A DNA stretch of 64,000 nt from Maribacter forsetii DSM 18668 (lineage in GTDB: Bacteria > Bacteroidota > Bacteroidia > Flavobacteriales > Flavobacteriaceae), in assembly GCF_000744105.1 (NCBI RefSeq), contig NZ_JQLH01000001.1:3795001-3859000 (forward strand), read 5' to 3'. Shown here in pieces: positions 57,270 to 64,000 of the stretch. A program made the translations under genes and the position numbers. Under the pieces are notes generated by a model. That model was not told the origin of the DNA, ran no database searches, and saw only the letters and a list, made by a program, of their open reading frames with translations. The stretch's first letter is position 1; each line of letters begins with the position of its first letter.

Positions 57270-57986
57270 CTACACTATATCTTCTAAAGATGCTAAATTA
57301 GAAAAATACCTCTTTTTGATTGTGGACAGATAAGGCTCACCTATTTCTCTACTTCTAACAAACTGTGCCGGAGAGCCATAGGCTATAAGTTTATCTCCAA
57401 AATGGCTAACAACCAATGCACCTGCGCCAATAACAGAATGCTCCCCTATTTCAATACCATTAACAACTGAAGCCCCTAAGCAAATAGATGAAAAACTACC
57501 AACAAACACATTGCCACCACAACAAGACGAAGGAGCAAGACTGGCATAGTCTCCAATTTCACAGTCATGTTCTAGTATTGAATTAGAATTTAAAATGCAA
57601 AAATCATGAAGTATTGAATTTGCATTTACAATTGCTCCTGGCATTATAACATTACCAGACCCAATAACAACATCTTTGCCAATGATCGCTTTAGGATGAA
57701 TCGTATTTACAAAATTAAATCCAGGAATTATTTCAAGTATTTTATCTACTACTTTTTTCCTAATCCAATTATCACCCACAGCAACAATTCCTCCTTCTAT
57801 ATTTAATCTACTCATTAAATATGGAAGATCATACTCACTACCTAATACTTGGTAACCATTTACCAATGAACCTTTAGGTTTAAATGAATCTACAAATCCA
57901 ATTACATTGAATTTATCCTCTTTCTCTAAGCAATCTAAAACTACACTGCCATGGCTTGAGGCTCCAAAAATAATCACATTATGCAT
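57270..57986 (-). CDS. NeuD/PglD family sialic-acid-type O-acetyltransferase
   Basis: The 238-residue protein has an N-terminal Rossmann-like sugar-nucleotide binding part (IIFGASSHGSVVLDCL) and a left-handed beta-helix of hexapeptide repeats (IGKDVVIGSGNVIMPGAIV to EIGEHSVIGAGALV, about 95-210). These are acetyltransferases that modify amino sugars or lipid-linked glycans, using acetyl-CoA. No glycan biosynthesis genes are adjacent, so the acceptor cannot be named. It lies 39 bases upstream of der on the same strand. Confidence 0.85.
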   Translation of the reverse strand: MHNVIIFGASSHGSVVLDCLEKEDKFNVIGFVDSFKPKGSLVNGYQVLGSEYDLPYLMSRLNIEGGIVAVGDNWIRKKVVDKILEIIPGFNFVNTIHPKAIIGKDVVIGSGNVIMPGAIVNANSILHDFCILNSNSILEHDCEIGDYASLAPSSCCGGNVFVGSFSSICLGASVVNGIEIGEHSVIGAGALVVSHFGDKLIAYGSPAQFVRSREIGEPYLSTIKKRYFSNLASLEDIV

Positions 57987-58098
57987 TTCATCGGGGATTT
58001 ATGACAGTTTGTCGATAATTCAAAAATAATGTATTCTTTTCAAATTAAAGCCTAAAACATTCAATTGAGGTAAAAATTTTGTGATGACAGCTAATATT

Positions 58099-58140
58099 GA
58101 AAGCTTAGTTCTGGTCAATACACTGATAACTAAAGCTTTC
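58099..58140 (-). terminator. hairpin in the gap after era
   Basis: GAAAGCTTAGTT (58099-58110) pairs with AACTAAAGCTTTC (58128-58140) with one bulged base. It lies in the gap 57987-58218 after era's stop. The T-run beyond it on the minus strand is weak, so it may be a terminator or an RNA hairpin. The gap also has an AT-rich inverted repeat (TAGATT/AATCTA near 58150-58175) and no convincing gene. Confidence 0.4.
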
Positions 58141-58218
58141 AAAAACAGATATAGATTCTTAAAATATTAAAATCTATCCCCAATTTAAACTAGCGCTGAT
58201 ATATAACTTAGATTATTT

Positions 58219-59103
58219 CTATTTATTATATCCAAACCGCTTTAATTGACGCGAATTGCTGCGCCAATTTTTGTTCACTTTTACATATAATTCTATATGA
58301 ACTTGTTTGCCGAAGAATTTTTCTAAATCTTTTCTTGCTTCTACACCTACGCGTTTTAAAGCTGAGCCTTTATGACCAATAATAATACCTTTTTGAGAAT
58401 CGCGCTCTACCATAATTACGGCACGCATGCGAATAATATCCTCATCTTCAAAAAACTCCTCCGTTTCTATTTCAACTGCATAAGGAATTTCCTTTTTGTA
58501 GTTCAATAAGATTTTCTCGCGTATAGTTTCATTTACAAAAAAACGTTCCGGCTTATCCGTTAATTGGTCTTTAGGATAATATGCCGGTGACATTGGCAAT
58601 AATTCTATAATACGCTCAAAAACACCTTTAACATTAAAATTAGATAATGCAGATATAGGATGCAACTCTACACTAGGTAACATTTCTTGCCAATACTGAA
58701 CCTGCTCTTCCAACAATTCTTGCGTAGCAGTATCTACTTTGTTCAACAACAATAAAACAGGAATTTTACTATTTTTAATTTTCTCAAAGAAAGCCTCATC
58801 TTTCAATGCCTTCTCTCCTATTTCAACCATATACAAAAGTACATCGGCATCTTCAAAAGCAGATTTCACAAAATCCATCATACTACTTTGAAGCTGATAT
58901 GCAGGTTTTATGATACCTGGAGTATCAGACAAAATCATCTGAAAATCATCTCCGTTTACAATACCTAAAATACGGTGCCTTGTTGTTTGTGCCTTTGATG
59001 TTATTATGGATAATTTCTCACCCACAAAAGCATTCATCAAAGTTGATTTACCAACATTAGGATTACCAATAATATTTACGAAGCCTGCCTTATGATCTGC
59101 CAT
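58219..59103 (-). CDS. era: GTPase Era
   Basis: This 294-residue protein is needed for 16S rRNA processing and 30S maturation. G motifs: GNPNVGKSTLMNAF, TTRHRI, DTPGI, NKVD; the C-terminal KH domain carries GHKGSALKRVGVEARKDLEKFFG. Its 5' end overlaps the 3' end of the AGCS symporter gene by 14 bases, so the two are co-transcribed. Confidence 0.97.
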   Translation of the reverse strand: MADHKAGFVNIIGNPNVGKSTLMNAFVGEKLSIITSKAQTTRHRILGIVNGDDFQMILSDTPGIIKPAYQLQSSMMDFVKSAFEDADVLLYMVEIGEKALKDEAFFEKIKNSKIPVLLLLNKVDTATQELLEEQVQYWQEMLPSVELHPISALSNFNVKGVFERIIELLPMSPAYYPKDQLTDKPERFFVNETIREKILLNYKKEIPYAVEIETEEFFEDEDIIRMRAVIMVERDSQKGIIIGHKGSALKRVGVEARKDLEKFFGKQVHIELYVKVNKNWRSNSRQLKRFGYNK

Positions 59104-60454
59104 CTCTATACTTTAATATATATTTCTTCAATTCCACATTTACCTTTGGGGCCAACAAAAGTACGGCAATCATATTAGGTATCACCATTAGTGCGTACGA
59201 CAAATCAATTAAATTCTTTACCAACTCTAATGATGCTACTGCAGCGAAGACAATCATAATCACAAAATACCAATTGTAAAACTTACCGATTTTAGCATTG
59301 GTCAAGAAAGACAAAGATTTAACGCCGTAATACGAATAAGTAAATAAGGTAGACAATGCAAAGGCAGTAACAATGACCATTAACAATACATCTCCCCAAC
59401 CAAATAAGGTTCTTTCAAAAGCCGATAACGTCATTACTATTCCGCTAGAATCTTCTAAATATGCACCGCTTAATATGATAACAATTGCAGTAAATGTACA
59501 TACTAGAATGGTATCTATAAACGGACCTAACATGGCAACCAACCCCTCTCGAATTGGTTCATCATTCTTAGATTGCCCATGATACATTGGTGCGCTACCC
59601 AAACCTGCTTCATTTGAAAACATGGCCCTACGAACACCAATAATTACAAGACCCCAAAATCCGCCCGTAGCCAAAGATTTAAAGTTCCAAGCTTCTGTAA
59701 ATATCATTTTTAAAGCTGGCATTATTTGACTGGAATTCATAGCCATGACAGCTATTACGGCAATTAAATACACTGCCACCATAAATGGCACAATTGCTGA
59801 AGCCACTTTCGCAATCTTTGTCAATCCGCCGAAAATTACAAATGAGGTTACTACCGCCAATATAAGCCCTATGGTCCATTTCCAATTCTCATCGCTCATT
59901 TCTATTATTGTTGACCCAGGATCAACTACACTCATAAATGTTTCTGTAAACTGGTTCGCCGTGAAAACACCTAAAAACCCGAAAAGTCCGCATACTGCAA
60001 AAAATATAGCTAACGGCTTAGCCTTTTCACCCAGACCTTTTGTGATATAGTACATAGGACCTCCCTGCATTTTTCCGTCAGAATCGGTACCTCGATACAT
60101 AATTGCCAAACTACAGGAATAAAACTTGATACACATACCTATTAATGCGGTCATCCATATCCAAAATACTACTCCTGGACCACCATCATGTATTGCAATG
60201 GCAACTCCTGATATATTACCTAAACCGACTGTTGCCGCAACTGCAGCCGACAAAGCTTGAAAAGAACTTACCTCTCCCTTAGATTTAGAATTATCGTATT
60301 TACCTGCAGTAATTGCGATGGCATGACCGAAAAAACGATAGGGCATTAATTTGGAATAAAAAACCAAAAAGAGTCCGCCTCCTATCAATAAAAGAAACAT
60401 TGGCCACTCCGTATAAGGTAATGCACTGGCTATAAAATCGTTAATTGTATCCAT
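59090..60454 (-). CDS. alanine/glycine:cation symporter (AGCS family)
   Basis: This 454-residue membrane protein has about 10-11 transmembrane segments. It has the AGCS signatures: GLGNISGVAIAI near residue 80, GGPMYYITKGLG near 135 and NEAGLGSAPMYHGQS near 283. Na+-coupled import of alanine or glycine is the family role. It is the first gene of the era operon and convergent-free upstream (the tRNA lies beyond). Confidence 0.94.
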   Translation of the reverse strand: MDTINDFIASALPYTEWPMFLLLIGGGLFLVFYSKLMPYRFFGHAIAITAGKYDNSKSKGEVSSFQALSAAVAATVGLGNISGVAIAIHDGGPGVVFWIWMTALIGMCIKFYSCSLAIMYRGTDSDGKMQGGPMYYITKGLGEKAKPLAIFFAVCGLFGFLGVFTANQFTETFMSVVDPGSTIIEMSDENWKWTIGLILAVVTSFVIFGGLTKIAKVASAIVPFMVAVYLIAVIAVMAMNSSQIMPALKMIFTEAWNFKSLATGGFWGLVIIGVRRAMFSNEAGLGSAPMYHGQSKNDEPIREGLVAMLGPFIDTILVCTFTAIVIILSGAYLEDSSGIVMTLSAFERTLFGWGDVLLMVIVTAFALSTLFTYSYYGVKSLSFLTNAKIGKFYNWYFVIMIVFAAVASLELVKNLIDLSYALMVIPNMIAVLLLAPKVNVELKKYILKYRDGRS

Positions 60455-60535
60455 AAAATTGCAAAAAACCGAAGTTATGGATTTAATGTATTTTAAAAGA
60501 TAATACCCCTTAAAAAATATTCTTTAAATAAGTTT

Positions 60536-60565
60536 TGAATATAGAGAAAATGTGTTGTATATTTG
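60536..60565 (+). promoter_or_regulatory. initiator tRNA promoter
   Basis: TTG (60536-60538), a 19-base spacer and TATATTTG (60558-60565) form a perfect Bacteroidota promoter 84 bases before the tRNA. The bases after the -7 box (GCACCCCGCTA) are identical to those after rrn P2, and a small hairpin (GCTAC-5-GTAGC, 60572-60586) sits at the expected transcript start. Confidence 0.8.
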
Positions 60566-60649
60566 CACCCCGCTACGAATAGTAGCAAACATTTATCCCG
60601 TCAGCGTAATGACCTGAAGTTGCAAAACAAGTGAGATAAAAACCCATAT

Positions 60650-60722
<73 letters not shown>

Positions 60723-60727
60723 CTACA

Positions 60728-60779
60728 TAACCCATTGATTATCAGATTTTTAAATCTTTTGTCAATGGGTTATTTTTTT
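60728..60779 (+). terminator. tRNA terminator overlapping the integrase start
   Basis: TAACCCATTGA (60728-60738) pairs with TCAATGGGTTA (60762-60772), with an inner stem (AGATTT/AAATCT), followed by seven T (60773-60779). It ends tRNA transcription. The integrase ATG (60765) is inside the right arm, so integrase expression may need a readthrough or separate signal. Confidence 0.8.
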
Positions 60780-62030
60780 GATACCTTACAAACCGCATAC
60801 GATACCGCATACAGCGAAGGTTTGAAGAAGAAATATACAGATCCTAAAATTTATCACGGTGGAGAGAATTTTGACCTCTCCAAAAGGTGGTACGTCTACT
60901 TTTCATACGAGCACCCTACCGAAAAAGATGTGAACGGAGAACCAAAGATGACACGCCAAACGCCCGTCTACGCAAAAATCAACCAAAGATTTCACACGAA
61001 AAGGGAAAGGCTACGACAATTAAAAATTCTTAAGGATATTCTTTCCGAAATGCTAAAGGACGGACATTCACCTTATGAAGGCGAAATGAATATGAAAACA
61101 GAGGGGTATACTGCCGAAAGTGCTCTCGACTTTACCCATAGCCTAAATATAAAAACGCTGAACCCTACTTCCATAATGGATTATGAAAGTAGGTTCAAAC
61201 GTTTTAAGAAATATCTGGATTCACGGAACCTGCTCAAAAGAAATATTCTTAGTATAGACAAGAAAGTCGTCAATGGATACCTGAATTCCATATTAAATAC
61301 TTCAAGCGCCCGTAACCGAAACAATACCCGTACGGTACTTAGTGCGCACTTTACCGTTTTGGAAGAAAACGATATCATTCCCAAAAATTTTATTCAGAGT
61401 ATAAAACCGCTTAAGACCAATCCTAAAAGAAATAAGACCTACACCCTAAAAATGGTCGATGAACTTTATGAATTCCTATCGGAGAAGGACCCTCAATTAT
61501 TATTATTCATAAAATTGGTCTCCTATAATTTTTTGAGACCTATAGAAGTATGTAGTATTAAAGTTGGCGATCTGAACCTGGAACAGAACCTACTCTACGT
61601 TAAAGCGAAGAACAAGGTGGTGAAAACGAAAATCATCCCAAACATCATTCTGGAAGAATTGGAGAAATTGGACCTCAACAATGCACAGGATTATTTAATA
61701 ACTCCGGAAGGTGTAGGACCTTGGGTTACCAGTGAAGTGAATAAGAGGGATTATTTTTCCAAGAGATTCAAAAAAGTAAAGGATGCTTACAACGTTCATT
61801 TGGAAAAAATTGGAGAAACCTACAGACTGGGTAAAGACCATACCGTCTATTCCTTTAGGCACACATTCATTACAAAACTGTACCGTGAAATGCGCAACGA
61901 ATGCTCCCGTACCGAAACCCATGATCGTCTCATGTTGATTACCGGTCACTCTAGCTTACAGGCACTAATCTCATATCTAAGGGATATCGATGCGGAGCTA
62001 CCGGAAGATTACAGTGATTATTTGAAATAA
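60765..62030 (+). CDS. tyrosine recombinase/site-specific integrase
   Basis: The protein is about 421 residues from the ATG at 60765; the frame can be extended to a TTG at 60735, inside the tRNA terminator. An N-terminal arm-binding part has KYTDPKIYHGG and RWYVYFSYEHP, a core-binding SAM-like domain lies at about 120-210, and the catalytic domain has LRPIEV (Arg), YSFRHTF (His-x-x-Arg context), TGHSS (His) and ISYLRD (Tyr). It would integrate and excise the element at the tRNA-Met gene. Convergent with the mobilization genes, three bases apart. Confidence 0.93.
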   Translation: MGYFFDTLQTAYDTAYSEGLKKKYTDPKIYHGGENFDLSKRWYVYFSYEHPTEKDVNGEPKMTRQTPVYAKINQRFHTKRERLRQLKILKDILSEMLKDGHSPYEGEMNMKTEGYTAESALDFTHSLNIKTLNPTSIMDYESRFKRFKKYLDSRNLLKRNILSIDKKVVNGYLNSILNTSSARNRNNTRTVLSAHFTVLEENDIIPKNFIQSIKPLKTNPKRNKTYTLKMVDELYEFLSEKDPQLLLFIKLVSYNFLRPIEVCSIKVGDLNLEQNLLYVKAKNKVVKTKIIPNIILEELEKLDLNNAQDYLITPEGVGPWVTSEVNKRDYFSKRFKKVKDAYNVHLEKIGETYRLGKDHTVYSFRHTFITKLYREMRNECSRTETHDRLMLITGHSSLQALISYLRDIDAELPEDYSDYLK

Positions 62031-62033
62031 ATA

Positions 62034-62228
62034 TCAAGAGCTTTTTGGAAAGAGAATTCCCCGTGAAATGATCAGGCGACGATAATACTCACCTAATTCC
62101 TCATCATCGGTCATAGGTTTGGGCATGGCGGCCTTGACCCCTTTATTCCGGGCCACGGCCGCCTCTAGCAGCTCAACAGGAAGGCTGTCCAAAAATCCTT
62201 CAACTATAATGTCGCTCTCTAGACCCAT
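62034..62228 (-). CDS. small hypothetical element-encoded protein
   Basis: A 64-residue acidic protein starts at ATG 62228, four bases downstream of the relaxase stop, and is presumably co-transcribed with it. It contains LPVELLEAAVARNKG and DDEELGEYYRRLIIS, which look helical. I do not recognise the family. The base composition of its middle part is more G+C-rich than the rest of the window (about 62120-62190), consistent with acquired DNA. Confidence 0.6.
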   Translation of the reverse strand: MGLESDIIVEGFLDSLPVELLEAAVARNKGVKAAMPKPMTDDEELGEYYRRLIISRGILFPKSS

Positions 62229-62231
62229 GTT

Positions 62232-63362
62232 TTATAATCCTCTTCCTTTCTTTTTTCTTTTTTTGCGGTCAATATCAGCTAATAGTTCATTTTCAAAAGA
62301 TGTCTCTTGACTTGTATATGACCTTAATACTTTGTTCGCATCCTTCCAAATACCGGTTTGCGAATCGATCTTTAATTTAACCGAATATTTCTCTGATCGG
62401 CTCTCACCAAGTTTTAGCTTTTTACCTTCGACTTTTTGAGATGCTCGTTCAACTCTCTTACCTCCATCCAAATAACTTTTGCTCTTTCCATCGACCTCCC
62501 TTGCTCTAAGTGAATTGATTTTAGATTTTTTCTTAAAATCGTTAATGTCTTCTTTATTTCCTCGTTCTGCTGAATTAGTTTTGAAAATAATTGTACGGTC
62601 TCTGCTTTGTTCATAATCTATTTGTTTTAAAATGTTATTCCATGAAAATTTTCTACCAAGGGTACTACCCTTGTATATAATGTCTTTGTACTTAAAAGAA
62701 ATACCCATTACCCTATCGGTACTTTTGCTGATTTTGAATTGGGGCGTTACTCCTACTCTTTTTAGTTTATCAATAAACTCCTTTACATTGTTAGCCGATT
62801 TCAAGGCTACCTTCACCCTTTCCTGAAGCAAATTTTTAACAGGAATATCGCCGGTGCGCAAAGCCTTTGCAATTTCATTCTGGGTGAGTGCCGCCTTTTC
62901 CCTAAACAAATTATCGGACAGAACGGTCAATCTATATTTCCGTTCCAATTCCCTAACCAATTTTTGGCTTCTTTTATAGTCTCCACTATCTGAAACCACA
63001 TCACCAGAAAACATCACCCTATTTGCTATGATATGCAAATGTTGATGTTCTTGGTCGGTGTGCATGTATATCAAATATTGATTGTCCTCAAAACCCATCC
63101 CATTTAAATAATCATCTGCCAAGGATGAAAAATCCTTATCACTCAACTGATCTCCCGGAGGAAGATTTAAGGATACATGATAGACGGCCTTACCAAGATT
63201 GGGCCTTAACTGTCGTACCACATTAAACTCCTTGGTCATATCCACAGGTTTGCCCATTTCAATATTGGAATCCAATACATATGCCTTGCCTGTTTTCACC
63301 TTTTTATCATGGTAAACGATCAAGCCATAAAAGTCTTTTCCTTTGATCTGTTTGGCTATCAT
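62232..63362 (-). CDS. relaxase/mobilization nuclease (HxHxH)
   Basis: This 376-residue protein has the relaxase metal triad His-x-His-x-His in EHQHLHIIANRV (near residue 107) and a preceding motif GFEDNQYLIYMHTD, typical of the Bacteroidota mobilization nuclease family (PF03432-like). The N-terminal domain (about 1-190) nicks oriT; the rest is a charged helical tail (KKKSKINSLR, KRKKKGRGL). It follows the accessory gene with an ATGA overlap. It is needed for transfer of the element, together with a helper conjugation system. Confidence 0.93.
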   Translation of the reverse strand: MIAKQIKGKDFYGLIVYHDKKVKTGKAYVLDSNIEMGKPVDMTKEFNVVRQLRPNLGKAVYHVSLNLPPGDQLSDKDFSSLADDYLNGMGFEDNQYLIYMHTDQEHQHLHIIANRVMFSGDVVSDSGDYKRSQKLVRELERKYRLTVLSDNLFREKAALTQNEIAKALRTGDIPVKNLLQERVKVALKSANNVKEFIDKLKRVGVTPQFKISKSTDRVMGISFKYKDIIYKGSTLGRKFSWNNILKQIDYEQSRDRTIIFKTNSAERGNKEDINDFKKKSKINSLRAREVDGKSKSYLDGGKRVERASQKVEGKKLKLGESRSEKYSVKLKIDSQTGIWKDANKVLRSYTSQETSFENELLADIDRKKRKKKGRGL

Positions 63363-63700
63363 GACCTTAAGGTTACTTGTTTGATTTCCGCTAAAGTGGA
63401 CTTCAATAAATTCAATTGTGAGTTAAGTTCATGGGGATTGAAACCACCCAAATGAGCCTTCTTGGTAAGCTGGTTTAAATTGTTGCCGATGCGACAAAGT
63501 TCAATAAACAGCTTTCTATTTTCCGAAGAAATTTTGGTCCTGGGCAAAGGTTTGCCTACTGATCGTTTACGAATAAAATCGGGAATACCTATACCTACGG
63601 TACTCGCATTTTCACAGACGGTCAAATAATCCTGGACAGTCATTCGTAGATTGATCTTGATCGCTTTTAAGTCATTAATATCTTTTTCTGGGCGTGCCAT
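63359..63700 (-). CDS. MobC-like plasmid mobilization relaxosome protein
   Basis: The 113-residue protein has a ribbon-helix-helix-type N terminus (KAIKINLRMTVQDYLTV, DFIRKRSVGKPLPRTKIS) and a C-terminal helical part with ELCRIGNNLNQLTKKAH and ELNSQLNLLKSTLAEIK. This is the MobC/MbeC type accessory that helps relaxase bind oriT. It is the first gene of the mobilization unit, with ATGA coupling to the relaxase. Confidence 0.9.
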   Translation of the reverse strand: MARPEKDINDLKAIKINLRMTVQDYLTVCENASTVGIGIPDFIRKRSVGKPLPRTKISSENRKLFIELCRIGNNLNQLTKKAHLGGFNPHELNSQLNLLKSTLAEIKQVTLRS

Positions 63701-63780
63701 ACTCTAGGGGTTTGGGGAGGATACCCAACAAGCCTGCGAACACAGTGAGCAGTTTTTGCTTCCAAAAACATGGCTTGCTA
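63701..63780. other. oriT candidate
   Basis: Just upstream of the mob genes lies a short hairpin, GTTTTTG (63752-63758) with CAAAAAC (63763-63769), flanked by CAAGCC (63729-63734) and GGCTTG (63772-63777) as outer arms. Nested inverted repeats next to mobC/relaxase genes are typical of transfer origins. No nick site is proven. Confidence 0.5.
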
Positions 63781-63836
63781 CGTGACCTCTGTTTTACTTG
63801 AAACAAACTTATGACTTACTAAAAATGGAAATGATG

Positions 63837-63866
63837 TTTACCGTACACAGAAATGTGTACGGTAAA
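63837..63866. repeat. perfect 12-base inverted repeat
   Basis: TTTACCGTACAC (63837-63848) and GTGTACGGTAAA (63855-63866) are exact inverted copies with a six-base spacer. It lies just after the stop of the partial gene at 63869 and about 137 bases from the mobC start. It could be an operator, a terminator-like hairpin or part of oriT. Confidence 0.85.
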
Positions 63867-63868
63867 TT

Positions 63869-64000
63869 TTATGAGCAAAGAACGACATCCTCATATATAA
63901 CTTGAAGGGAAGGAATGGCACTGGTAATTTCAAAAACATCTCTGGGATCGTCCAAAAGAAATTTTACAGAATCTCGGTAATGCCTCTTTGAAAAACCGTT
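63869..64000 (-). CDS. C-terminal fragment of an element gene (window edge)
   Basis: On the minus strand an open frame enters from the window edge (first codon at 64000) and runs 43 codons to a TAA at 63869-63871. It ends with VKFLLDDPRDVFEITSAIP, SLQVIYEDVV and LCS. It has no start in the window and its family cannot be named from this piece. It lies on the same strand as the mob genes and is presumably part of the element. Confidence 0.6.
   Translation of the reverse strand, partial: NGFSKRHYRDSVKFLLDDPRDVFEITSAIPSLQVIYEDVVLCS

Larger units (their letters stand above)
60724..64000. mobile_element. integrative mobilizable element inserted at the initiator tRNA, left part
   Basis: Directly after the tRNA 3' end come a tyrosine recombinase gene, a small unknown gene, a MobC-like accessory gene and a relaxase gene, with an oriT-like segment. 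That is the gene set of an integrative mobilizable element using the tRNA as attachment site. The core of the site is expected to be the tRNA 3' end (near 60705-60723). The right end, second att copy, and any cargo are not in the window. No conjugation pore genes are seen so far, so it would need a helper. Confidence 0.85.

Overview
The window looks like chromosomal DNA of a marine-type Flavobacteriaceae (Bacteroidota; Maribacter/Zobellia-like is my guess, not shown). The basis is: AT-rich sequence, SusC/SusD outer-membrane uptake proteins, type IX secretion sorting domains of both A and B type, many short lipoproteins with a terminal lipobox Cys, Bacteroidota-type promoters (TTG-N19/20-TAnnTTTG), and families largely confined to the phylum (Porin_10, GSCFA, DUF4230, DUF5522, DUF2194).

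Layout. 1-1878: the 5' part of a 16S rRNA gene on the minus strand with two tandem rrn promoters. 1879-9812: a putative porin, a very large secreted beta-propeller protein with a T9SS tail, a coupled fibronectin-like lipoprotein and an unknown secreted protein. 9928-16840: a susC-susD-lipoprotein operon on the minus strand, with the third gene frameshifted, followed after a terminator by an arylsulfotransferase-like lipoprotein. 17048-22554: rnhB, a large propeller lipoprotein, a DUF3108-like protein and a recent tandem pair of collagen-like lipoproteins. 22584-28383: lipB, a lipoprotein and a YqaE-type peptide in one operon, then an SGNH hydrolase, lysS and a DASS-family transporter. 28579-36230: a zinc metalloprotease, two small exported proteins and a 1309-residue lipoprotein that appears to join a DUF2194 deacetylase-like domain, a helical-repeat region and an outer-membrane barrel. 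36305-43725: hemL, a glucosaminidase, a PLP deaminase, small conserved proteins, and an Lrp regulator divergent from an aromatic amino acid hydroxylase. 43771-53165: an LRR T9SS protein, a GSCFA protein and alaS on the minus strand, then a tight M23-MerR-LemA-TPM-TPM run on the plus strand. 53166-60454: a repeat-rich intergenic segment, an MG2-like protein, der, a NeuD-type acetyltransferase, era and an AGCS symporter.

60650-64000: an initiator tRNA-Met gene carries an integrative mobilizable element directly at its 3' end. It encodes a tyrosine recombinase, a small unknown protein, a MobC-like accessory protein and an HxHxH relaxase, has an oriT-like segment, and contains a partial gene at the window edge. 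The far end and any cargo lie outside the window.

Most genes are housekeeping or cell-envelope functions in ordinary Flavobacteriaceae order. The observations most worth a second look are the DUF2194/helical/barrel fusion, the tandem collagen-like pair with identical stalks and different heads, the frameshift in the SusCD operon, the near-identical start-region sequence shared by rrn P2 and the initiator tRNA promoter, and the tRNA-linked mobilizable element. No CRISPR array or recognisable anti-phage system is present. All family assignments were made by eye from motifs and overall sequence character; no searches were run.
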